From the NCBI GenBank assembly GCA_034435015.1, contig DAOTYH010000103.1, forward strand, positions 62,001 to 126,000: DNA of 64,000 bases, read 5' to 3'. Below are positions 34,009 to 40,354 of this stretch, piece by piece (positions within the stretch are counted from its first letter, which is position 1; the number at the start of each line of letters is the position of its first letter). The DNA is from DAOTYH01 sp034435015 (lineage in GTDB: Bacteria; Chloroflexota; Anaerolineae; Aggregatilineales; UBA3940). The position numbers and the translations under genes are program-made. Under the pieces are notes generated by a model. That model did no database searches, was not told the DNA's origin, and saw nothing but the letters and a program-made list of their open reading frames with translations.

Positions 34009-34044
34009 TGTGCTGAGAATGTCCTCTACCGGCAGGGGAATGTC

Positions 34045-34920
34045 TCAACCAAGGTACTTTCCTGCCAGCGGCTCCAGCCGTCGTCGTACTTCCTCTGGGA
34101 TCTTGCGCCGGTCGGTAAGGATGGCTGTCTCAAGGGCATTTTGGCATGCACAGGTACGCTCTGCCTTGGCTAAAGACGGCACTAGGTTAACTACAGCCCG
34201 TTGAGCTAACTCCAGATTCGCCGCCAGCGTTCGTATAACCATCTCGACAGTAACTGGCTCTTCGCTTTCATGCCACACGTCGTAATCGGTCACATGGGCC
34301 ATCACGGCATAGCAGATTTCAGCTTCACGGCATAGCTGGGCTTCTGGCGAGGTAGTCATTCCGATAACCGACATTCCCCATGAGCGGTAAACATTACTTT
34401 CAGCTTTTGTGCTGAAGCGAGGCCCCTCGATTGTAATAAAGGCTCCCCCTTCGTGGACCACACCGCCAGCCTGCCTGACGCTTTGCGCTACTAAGCGGCT
34501 GAGATCAGGGCAGAACGGCTGTGCCATCCCCACATGAGCCACAACGCCATTTCCAAAGAAGGTTCTGCCGCGGTCGTCTTTGGTGTTGTCATAGAGCTGG
34601 TCGGGGACAACCACATGCCCTGGCTTGTAATCTTCACGCAGGGAGCCGCAAGCGCTGATCGCTACGATATATTCCACTCCCAATAGCTTAAGGGCGTAGA
34701 TATTTGCCCGGTAGGGCACCTCGCTTGGTAAGTAAACGTGTCCCCGCCCATGCCGGGGTAAAAAGGCTACATGGACATCATCCAGTGTACCAATGACAAT
34801 AGCATCAGACGGCCTGCCGAAGGGAGTATCTATAAGCCGCTCTTCTACGTCAGTTAACTGGGGCATGTTATATAGCCCTGATCCCCCGATGACGGCAATA
34901 CGGACAGGTTCTTGGCTCAT
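34045..34920 (-). CDS. mtnP: S-methyl-5'-thioadenosine phosphorylase
   Basis: Phosphorolyses methylthioadenosine, a by-product of polyamine synthesis, to adenine and methylthioribose-1-phosphate. The 291-residue protein has the MTAP/PNP phosphate loop G-G-S-G-L-Y (13-18), R-H-G-R-G-H (about 55-60), and the substrate-specificity segment around I-E-G-P-R-F-S-T-K-A-E-S and M-T-T-S-P-E-A. Related 6-oxopurine enzymes share the fold; the residue pattern favours MTAP. It is the third gene of the FHA/SEDS operon and overlaps the fhaB-like gene by 4 nt. That placement is not explained by its metabolic role. Confidence 0.9.
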   Translation of the reverse strand: MSQEPVRIAVIGGSGLYNMPQLTDVEERLIDTPFGRPSDAIVIGTLDDVHVAFLPRHGRGHVYLPSEVPYRANIYALKLLGVEYIVAISACGSLREDYKPGHVVVPDQLYDNTKDDRGRTFFGNGVVAHVGMAQPFCPDLSRLVAQSVRQAGGVVHEGGAFITIEGPRFSTKAESNVYRSWGMSVIGMTTSPEAQLCREAEICYAVMAHVTDYDVWHESEEPVTVEMVIRTLAANLELAQRAVVNLVPSLAKAERTCACQNALETAILTDRRKIPEEVRRRLEPLAGKYLG

Positions 34921-35390
34921 TGTCTCAGCTCCTTAGTATGTTTGGCAGGATGATTCCCTACTTCCACTCTTAACTTGATACGCCCAATGCCAATCACATC
35001 TCCTGATGAAAGTACCACAGCTCCTGTCACTGGTATCTCATTGACGGTAGTGCCATTGCGGCTGTGTTGATCCATGAGCCACCACTGACCCTTCCTAAGG
35101 ACGATCTGAGCATGTTCAGTGCTGGCAAACTCATCTGGCAGTACGATCGTGTTAGTGGGGCCACGCCCTAATGTCGTCACAGGCTTTAGCGGGAACACGT
35201 GTCCGACCTCAAGAGGAACATCGCCACAGGCCGCAACGATCAGTCGTCCAAATGAGCGTTGGCCCTCTGGGGACCTTTCACTAACCGCCCGTACATCCCG
35301 CCAGATTAGAAGAAATAAGGCCCCCAGAAAGGCGTAAAGTGAGAGAGCTATTGCTACCCTGACGGCGAGAATGATGACTTCCAGCGGCAT
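34917..35390 (-). CDS. Membrane-anchored FHA-domain protein (FhaB-like)
   Basis: The 157-residue protein has one N-terminal membrane helix (about 7-28) and a C-terminal FHA domain (about 65-150). Phosphothreonine-binding motifs are L-G-R-G-P-T-N-T-I-V-L (74-84), S-T-E-H-A-Q-I and N-G-T-T-V-N. FHA domains bind phosphothreonine made by Hanks-type kinases, so the kinase at 18.5 kb is a candidate source. The order fhaA, fhaB-like, SEDS, PBP matches the actinobacterial envelope cluster, although no PstP phosphatase or kinase gene is present here. It abuts fhaA with no gap. Confidence 0.88.
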   Translation of the reverse strand: MPLEVIILAVRVAIALSLYAFLGALFLLIWRDVRAVSERSPEGQRSFGRLIVAACGDVPLEVGHVFPLKPVTTLGRGPTNTIVLPDEFASTEHAQIVLRKGQWWLMDQHSRNGTTVNEIPVTGAVVLSSGDVIGIGRIKLRVEVGNHPAKHTKELRQ

Positions 35391-36200
35391 TCAATCCTCA
35401 GTTACATCTTGTTCCGTCGGAGTATCCAGTGGAACATAAGGCTTGGTAGTGGAGCCGTCCTCGCGATCAGAGCTGGTTTCCTGCCCTTCTTCAACATAGA
35501 TCAGGCTGTTGCCTGCCAGCATGATGATGTCACCAGAGTGGAGAACAGCCTCCTGTATGGGATGCCCGTTCACTAGGGTGCCTGCCGAACTGCCCAAGTC
35601 AAACAAAACGTATTTCCCAAAACGAAGTCGGATCTGAGCATGATGTCTCGAAACATGTATATCTTCGAAGATTACATCATTGTCGCGGTGCCTGCCCAGA
35701 TTCAGGATAGGCCGCTCAATAGGGACATGGGACTTACCATTGACAATGAGGATCGCTTTCGGCGCAGGCTGTGACAAGACTTCCTCGCCCGCCGCTTTCA
35801 TCACACCGGTTTCCGTAGCAGGATGGGCATACTGTGCTCTGACTAAGACCTGGTGAGCTTGCACAGCATTGTCCGCTAGAAGACGGACCTCTGGCGTCTT
35901 TGCAAACGAGTAACCGCCTATGCGAGCCATCTCAACCAACTCGTCTACCAGCGCAACAGCTAGATCGGGATGAGCGCTCAGGAGGGCGGCATGATCCCGC
36001 GGGCTGAGGCGGACAATGTAGACATCCGGGGCTACCTGACGCTCCCCATCCTGCGATGCCCGCGTGCCATCCTCCATTGCACGGGCAAGTTGGATAGCGA
36101 CCTCACGCGGATGCAGGTATCCGGCAAACAGGCGCGCGAATCCGCCCTCAACGAGGTGTTGAATACGGTCCTCAAAACGCAGGAAGCGGTTATGTGTCAT
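35391..36200 (-). CDS. DUF3662-FHA protein (FhaA-like)
   Basis: The 269-residue cytoplasmic protein has an N-terminal DUF3662 (FhaA_N) domain over about 1-125, opening with R-F-E-D-R-I-Q-H-L-V-E-G-G-F-A-R-L-F, and a C-terminal FHA domain over about 155-235. The FHA motifs are L-G-R-H-R-D-N-D-V (167-175), S-R-H-H-A-Q-I and S-S-A-G-T-L-V-N-G. A charged tail follows. In mycobacteria FhaA binds phosphorylated MviN and helps control peptidoglycan precursor flux; a related role here is inferred. It is the first gene of a five-gene operon and has a promoter whose -10 lies 9 nt before the ATG. Confidence 0.9.
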   Translation of the reverse strand: MTHNRFLRFEDRIQHLVEGGFARLFAGYLHPREVAIQLARAMEDGTRASQDGERQVAPDVYIVRLSPRDHAALLSAHPDLAVALVDELVEMARIGGYSFAKTPEVRLLADNAVQAHQVLVRAQYAHPATETGVMKAAGEEVLSQPAPKAILIVNGKSHVPIERPILNLGRHRDNDVIFEDIHVSRHHAQIRLRFGKYVLFDLGSSAGTLVNGHPIQEAVLHSGDIIMLAGNSLIYVEEGQETSSDREDGSTTKPYVPLDTPTEQDVTED

Positions 36201-36209
36201 CCTTTGCGC

Positions 36210-36238
36210 ATTATAGCCTACGCCGACCGGACTACCAA
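36210..36238 (-). promoter_or_regulatory. Promoter of the fhaA-fhaB-mtnP-SEDS-pseudoPBP operon
   Basis: On the minus strand TTGGTA (36238-36233), a 17-nt spacer and a perfect TATAAT (36215-36210) end 9 nt before the fhaA ATG. The predicted start leaves only about 2-5 nt of leader, so translation is probably leaderless. Confidence 0.65.
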
Positions 36239-36335
36239 ACTAATTGCCCTAATCACTCAGAAAACATGCCTGTAAGTAAAAGACAGAACAGAATGGTACA
36301 GGGAAACAGCATAACGCCAGTTGAAAGGGATCAGA

Positions 36336-36361
36336 CACTGAGGGATCAGTGCTATCCTCAG
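36336..36361 (+). promoter_or_regulatory. Overlapping alternative hairpins in the fhaA-rpsF intergenic region
   Basis: CACTGA (36336-36341) can pair with TCAGTG (36346-36351), and CTGAGG (36338-36343) can pair with CCTCAG (36356-36361). The two pairings share bases and exclude each other. They lie upstream of the predicted rpsF promoter and could be a protein-binding site or part of a longer leader. The remaining 36201-36528 holds two promoters and a second hairpin, and no supported gene. Confidence 0.25.
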
Positions 36362-36393
36362 AGAAGGCATGGTGTGGGGGAAGGATGGTATGG

Positions 36394-36422
36394 TTGCCGA
36401 GAGCGGCCCGACGTGCTAAACT
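36394..36422 (+). promoter_or_regulatory. Promoter of the rpsF-ssb-rpsR operon
   Basis: TTGCCG (36394-36399), a 17-nt spacer and TAAACT (36417-36422) with an extended TGc fit the promoter style of this window. The start near 36429 would give a leader of about 100 nt that contains the hairpin at 36467-36502. Confidence 0.55.
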
Positions 36423-36466
36423 ATTGGCGAATGATTGGCCCTATACCTCAATTTAGGAGCCTTTCC

Positions 36467-36502
36467 GCCCTGAGCCGCCCATCTCCGGGCTTAGCACAGG
36501 GC
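36467..36502 (+). promoter_or_regulatory. Bulged hairpin in the rpsF leader, possible autoregulatory element
   Basis: GCCCTG (36467-36472) pairs with CAGGGC (36497-36502), and AGCC (36473-36476) with GGCT (36488-36491), leaving a 5-nt one-sided bulge TAGCA. It sits just upstream of the rpsF ribosome site. Many bacteria autoregulate this operon with an S6:S18-binding leader that has a bulged stem. I cannot match the canonical CCG bulge, so this is only a candidate. Confidence 0.35.
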
Positions 36503-36528
36503 AATCCCATGGGAAGGAGAGATGATTT

Positions 36529-36825
36529 ATGCGTTTGTACGAATTAGCAGTAGTTACTCGCGCCGACCTCAGCGACGAAGATCAAGTTGCCCAGCTCGCA
36601 ACGATCCAAGGGTGGATTGAGACGGCAGGCGGCAAGGTACTACAGGTTGATCGATGGGGGCGCAGGCGGCTAGCCTACCCGATCGCCAAGCAACGCGATG
36701 GCTACTATGCGATAATGAAGGCGGAGTTACCGCCCAACGCTCCTGCTGATCTGGAACGCAATCTACGGATTGCAGAGAATGTCCTGCGTTATCTGATCAC
36801 GCGTGAGGGTGAAGAAGACGAATAG
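36529..36825 (+). CDS. rpsF: 30S ribosomal protein S6
   Basis: The 98-residue ribosomal protein binds the central domain of 16S rRNA as a heterodimer with S18. The family pattern is clear: M-R-L-Y-E-L-A-V-V at the start, D-R-W-G-R-R-R-L-A-Y-P-I near 42-53 and a C-terminal L-R-Y-L-I-T-R. GGAGAG precedes the ATG at 36529. The order rpsF-ssb-rpsR is the standard bacterial arrangement and confirms the identity of all three genes; rplI does not follow here. Confidence 0.96.
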   Translation: MRLYELAVVTRADLSDEDQVAQLATIQGWIETAGGKVLQVDRWGRRRLAYPIAKQRDGYYAIMKAELPPNAPADLERNLRIAENVLRYLITREGEEDE

Positions 36826-36907
36826 GACATGTAACACTTGTGGTTTCCTGTGATACCCCTCGTTTAGTTTGAGATGGCTACTGGTAGCGGATGAGGAGCA
36901 AAAAAGC

Positions 36908-37312
36908 ATGAGCAGGGGGCTTAACAAAGTGATGGTGATTGGCCACCTGGGACGTGATCCAGAGATGCGTTACACACCCAGTGGCCGTCCTGTTACATCT
37001 TTCAGTGTGGTGACCACACGCTCTTGGACCTCAGCCGAGGGCGAGCGCCATGAGGAATCAGAATGGTTCAATGTGGTGGCATGGGGTAACTTGGCCGAGA
37101 TTTGCAACCAGTACCTGACCAAAGGCCAGCAAGTTTACGTCGAGGGCCGCCTGCAGACCCGCGGCTGGGAGGATGAGGAAGGCAAAAAGCATTACCGCAC
37201 CGAGTTGGTCGCCAGTGAGATGATCGTACTGGGTGATCGACGGAACAGTGGCGCCAGTATCAGTTACCCCCCTGAGGAAGTACCGGGAAGCGGAGACCAA
37301 TTCGCTTTCTGA
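36908..37312 (+). CDS. ssb: Single-stranded DNA-binding protein
   Basis: OB-fold protein that coats single-stranded DNA in replication, repair and recombination. From the ATG at 36908 it has 134 residues, with the family start S-R-G-L-N-K-V-M-V-I-G-H-L-G-R-D-P-E, then V-T-S-F-S-V-V-T and V-Y-V-E-G-R-L-Q-T-R. The C-terminal tail is short and ends in D-Q-F-A-F rather than the usual D-D-D-I-P-F; one acidic residue and the final Phe remain. An upstream in-frame ATG at 36869 is rejected because GAGGAG lies before 36908 and the family begins there. Confidence 0.95.
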   Translation: MSRGLNKVMVIGHLGRDPEMRYTPSGRPVTSFSVVTTRSWTSAEGERHEESEWFNVVAWGNLAEICNQYLTKGQQVYVEGRLQTRGWEDEEGKKHYRTELVASEMIVLGDRRNSGASISYPPEEVPGSGDQFAF

Positions 37313-37366
37313 TACAGGGGTTTGCAAAGAGCCAAAAACATATTCAAGTGTGCAGGAGAAGCTACG

Positions 37367-37735
37367 TTGGACGAGATCAGAAAAGGTCTAACGGGGGAGA
37401 TGGATGCCCCCGAAGATATCGAAGAAGAGAGCGAACATCTAGAGAATGGGTATGTTGACGAAGAGGTCGGGGAGCACGTAGAGCGACGGCCCAGTGCCGC
37501 TCGGCGATATGGTAGCAGAGCAAAGGTTTGTAACTTCTGCATAGACAGAGTCTCTAAGATCGACTACAAAGATTACGAGATGTTACGCCGATATGTCACA
37601 GAGCGGGGGAAGATCATGCCGCGCCGCCAGACGGGGACTTGTGCCAAGCACCAGCGGGCGCTGGCCCGTGCTATCAAACGTGCCCGTCATCTAGCGTTGC
37701 TACCTTTCACCGGCGAACATATGTATGGCGCCTGA
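37367..37735 (+). CDS. rpsR: 30S ribosomal protein S18 with acidic N-terminal extension
   Basis: From a TTG at 37367, with AGGAG 8 nt upstream, the protein has 122 residues against the usual 70-90. The C-terminal 70 residues are typical S18, of the zinc-binding type: C-N-F-C (57-60 from this start) and the later C-A-K-H. The first about 45 residues are an acidic extension rich in Glu and Asp (E-E-E-S-E-H-L-E-N-G). A further upstream TTG at 37322 is possible but lacks a ribosome site. It follows ssb by 54 nt and is followed by two hairpins. The function of the extension is unknown. Confidence 0.9.
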   Translation: MDEIRKGLTGEMDAPEDIEEESEHLENGYVDEEVGEHVERRPSAARRYGSRAKVCNFCIDRVSKIDYKDYEMLRRYVTERGKIMPRRQTGTCAKHQRALARAIKRARHLALLPFTGEHMYGA

Positions 37736-37756
37736 GCCTTTTGGGGTCACCTGTAC

Positions 37757-37787
37757 AGAGGGCGTAGATGTGGCATCTATGCCCTCT
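37757..37787 (+). terminator. First of two tandem hairpins after rpsR
   Basis: A 13-bp stem with one G-U pair (37757-37769 with 37775-37787) and a 5-nt loop follows rpsR. There is no T-tract. It probably stabilises the 3' end or works with the terminator just downstream. Confidence 0.55.
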
Positions 37788-37795
37788 AGCTTGTC

Positions 37796-37817
37796 AGCCC
37801 CTGCAAAGGGGGCTTTT
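37796..37817 (+). terminator. Rho-independent terminator of the rpsF operon
   Basis: AGCCCC (37796-37801) pairs with GGGGCT (37809-37814) and is followed by TTT. It lies between rpsR and the PpiC gene. Confidence 0.65.
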
Positions 37818-37855
37818 AGCATACCAGTAGCGTAAGCTTAAGGAGAGATGGGCCT

Positions 37856-39106
37856 ATGGCAAAGCGCCAGACTTCCGCCAAGCCGGGCTTGACAAGGAAG
37901 CAGATTTCCCGCGCCAAGCGTGAAGCAAGTATTCAACGCGGCGTCTTAATTGGCGTTGGCGTTGTAGCTGTCATCGTGATCGGCTTGATTTCGTTTGCAA
38001 TCATCAACGAGCAGGTCATCAAGCCGAGGCGTGTGCTGGCCAACATCAATGGGGAGACCATCACTGCCGCTGAATTCCAAGACCGCGTTCGGTTTGACTA
38101 CTACTTTAACTATTACCTCCTGACAGGCGGACAACAGTTTCCCGGTTTTGATGCGGTCTCTTTCAATCAAGTCTCCTTTGACTCGATGATTAATGATATT
38201 CTGGTCGAGCAGAAGGCCGCTGAAATGGGGATTACCGCTACTGAAGAGGAGGTGAGGGCCCGCCTATGGAGTCAGTTTGGATACAATGGAGGGCTTCCAA
38301 TGCCAACCCCCACACCCCTCCCTTATACCCCAACTGCTACAGGACCGACTCTGACCCCGACACTCACGCCGACGTTCGTGTACACCTTGACGCCCAGCCC
38401 TACTCCCACGCTGATACCAGGGACGACCCCGACACCTACCCGTACTCCCACGCAAATACCCACAGCGACACCTGAGGGCACTCTGGCGGCTACTTCGACA
38501 CCCAGGCCTACCGCCACGCCCATGAGCGAGGAAGCCTTCAACGAGACCTATAACCGTGTGCTCGAAGACGCTAGTCAGATCACTGGCGTTCCGCGGGCCC
38601 GCATTGAAGCCATCATGTATGCCCAGACACGCGCTTTGCTACTGCGGGAACGGCTGGTTGAAGCGATGAATCTTCCTGCTGATGAGACGAAGATAATGAT
38701 CCATGCCGCGCATATCCTTGTTGATACAGAAGAAGAGGCTCGTGCGGCTCTTGAACGGATTCAGAATGGCGAGCTGTTTGAGGAGGTAGCGGCAGAGGTC
38801 TCACGTGACACATCAAACGCTTACAAAGGGGGAGACCTGGGATGGTTTGGCCCCGGCGAGATGGTTGCCGAGTTTGAACAGGCCGCTCTTGATACGCCCG
38901 TGGGGCAAGTGAGCGAGCCGGTACAGACGTCATTTGGCTGGCATCTGATCAAGGTGTATGAGCGTGCCGAAGTACCCACCACTCAGGATGAACGCGAACA
39001 GCAACAACAGGAAGCTTTCCGGGCAAGGCTAGAAGAGTGGCGTAACGAGCCGGGCGTTGTCATTGAGGACTTTTGGACAGATTACATGGTCTTAGATTTA
39101 CCCTAA
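37856..39106 (+). CDS. Membrane-anchored PpiC/parvulin-type peptidyl-prolyl isomerase with a Thr-Pro-rich insert
   Basis: The 416-residue extracytoplasmic foldase (SurA/PrsA-like) has a basic N-terminus, one membrane helix (about 30-50), a SurA-N-like chaperone region (about 60-145 and 224-265) and a rotamase domain (about 275-375: H-A-A-H-I-L-V, G-G-D-L-G-W-F-G-P-G-E-M, S-F-G-W-H-L-I). The chaperone region is split by a low-complexity insert at 148-222 made almost only of Thr and Pro with a few other residues. Such linkers are common in Chloroflexota exported proteins but usually join domains. AAGGAG precedes the ATG. The role is folding of secreted proteins. Confidence 0.9.
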   Translation: MAKRQTSAKPGLTRKQISRAKREASIQRGVLIGVGVVAVIVIGLISFAIINEQVIKPRRVLANINGETITAAEFQDRVRFDYYFNYYLLTGGQQFPGFDAVSFNQVSFDSMINDILVEQKAAEMGITATEEEVRARLWSQFGYNGGLPMPTPTPLPYTPTATGPTLTPTLTPTFVYTLTPSPTPTLIPGTTPTPTRTPTQIPTATPEGTLAATSTPRPTATPMSEEAFNETYNRVLEDASQITGVPRARIEAIMYAQTRALLLRERLVEAMNLPADETKIMIHAAHILVDTEEEARAALERIQNGELFEEVAAEVSRDTSNAYKGGDLGWFGPGEMVAEFEQAALDTPVGQVSEPVQTSFGWHLIKVYERAEVPTTQDEREQQQQEAFRARLEEWRNEPGVVIEDFWTDYMVLDLP

Positions 39107-39133
39107 GGCTTTATGACACTCAAACGTTGCATG

Positions 39134-39167
39134 ACAGGGACAGTCTTCTACTGTCCCTGTTGTTTTC
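39134..39167 (+). terminator. Rho-independent terminator of the PpiC gene
   Basis: A perfect 11-bp stem (39134-39144 with 39150-39160), loop CTTCT and a TGTTTTC tail lie 27 nt after the stop codon. Confidence 0.85.
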
Positions 39168-39230
39168 TTCATCCCCCCCATGCTATGATCCCAGTGTTCA
39201 TTGAGACTGAGGCTTCTGAGCGGGGTATAG

Positions 39231-40262
39231 ATGCGTGTCCTGATTTATGGAGCAGGAGCAGTTGGCTGCTATCTGGGTTGGCACTTAGCCTCAGGCGGAC
39301 ATACTGTCACGTTGTTGGGTCGCAGGCCGATAATTGATGCAATCCGGAGAAGCGGCCTGCTTCTACACACACGTGAAAGTAGCCGTCATCTGGATACCCT
39401 CAATGCTCTTTCAGACCCCCGCGTGGCGCTGGCTCAAGAGTATGACTGGATTGCCTTCACCATGAAGTCGTATGCCACTGTAGCGGCCATCTACGAGTTG
39501 CAAACTTATTTACCTGACCCTCCGCCGATTGTCTGTTTCCAGAACGGTGTAGGAAACGAAGAGTCGTTACGCTCGGCGTTTGGCGCCGAGCGTGTAGTTG
39601 CGGCAACCATGACTACTCCCGTCTCTATGCCGCAACCGGGGATTGTCGTTGAGGAGAAATTGCGCGGGCTGGCTGTCGCTCTGGATGCGCCACCTGCCCG
39701 AATGGTCGAAGCGGCGTTCCAATCAACGGAGTTGGTTGTCCAGAGAGTGGACAGTACACCCGTATTGAAATGGTCTAAGCTACTCCTCAATCTGCTGGGG
39801 AATGCAACCTCAGCGATCCTTGACCTGTTGCCTGGCGAGGTATTCAAATCTCCCTCTTTGTTCAGGATAGAATGGGATGCCCTAAAGGAAGCAGTGGCTA
39901 TGATGCGGCTACAGGGATTTGAGCCGATCAACCTGCCGGGCGCACCGGCTCGTCTGCTCGCCCGAGCCTCTGACTGGATTCACCCCCGTTTCCTGCGCCC
40001 CCTCATGCAGATGCAGGTTGCCTCCGGGAGGGGGGAAAAGGCCCCTTCACTTTTGGCGGCGCTGAGGGCGGGGGCGCAACAGACAGAGGTAGCTTGGCTC
40101 AACGGGGCGGTTGTCCAAGCCGCCGACCGACTTAGGCGGCTGGCGCCTGTTAATCATGCCCTAGCGCTAATCGTCTCCGATATTGCCGCTGGCCGCACTC
40201 CATGGGACATGTACCGTCACCGTCCAGAGATGTTGCTCACCGCGGTCCGTGCGGCCCGCTAG
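39231..40262 (+). CDS. Ketopantoate reductase-family protein (ApbA/PanE-like 2-dehydropantoate 2-reductase)
   Basis: NADPH-binding oxidoreductase of 343 residues. The Rossmann loop G-A-G-A-V-G-C-Y-L-G is at 7-16, the family segment F-Q-N-G-V-G-N-E-E (about 102-110) is present, and the catalytic Lys lies in L-K-W-S-K-L-L-L-N (about 180-188). PanE reduces ketopantoate to pantoate for CoA synthesis, but many paralogues act on other 2-oxo acids, so the exact reaction is open. No other pantothenate gene is adjacent. It is a little longer than typical PanE (about 300 residues). Confidence 0.82.
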   Translation: MRVLIYGAGAVGCYLGWHLASGGHTVTLLGRRPIIDAIRRSGLLLHTRESSRHLDTLNALSDPRVALAQEYDWIAFTMKSYATVAAIYELQTYLPDPPPIVCFQNGVGNEESLRSAFGAERVVAATMTTPVSMPQPGIVVEEKLRGLAVALDAPPARMVEAAFQSTELVVQRVDSTPVLKWSKLLLNLLGNATSAILDLLPGEVFKSPSLFRIEWDALKEAVAMMRLQGFEPINLPGAPARLLARASDWIHPRFLRPLMQMQVASGRGEKAPSLLAALRAGAQQTEVAWLNGAVVQAADRLRRLAPVNHALALIVSDIAAGRTPWDMYRHRPEMLLTAVRAAR

Positions 40263-40354
40263 ATCAGACTAGCCTTAGGAAGACGACTCGTGGGCAGGAC
40301 TGGCAACATAGTGCCGGTGATGCTAGGATCGTGCCAGTACACAGAGTAAATGAT

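Noticed and set aside
36194..36547. 117-codon plus-strand frame running into rpsF
   Set aside because: It spans two promoters and a hairpin, overlaps the fhaA and rpsF starts and has no family-like sequence.
38290..38525. Direct repeats that could be taken for a CRISPR or tandem-repeat array
   Set aside because: They are in-frame Thr/Pro codons inside the PpiC gene. Units are irregular and no constant repeat with unique spacers exists.
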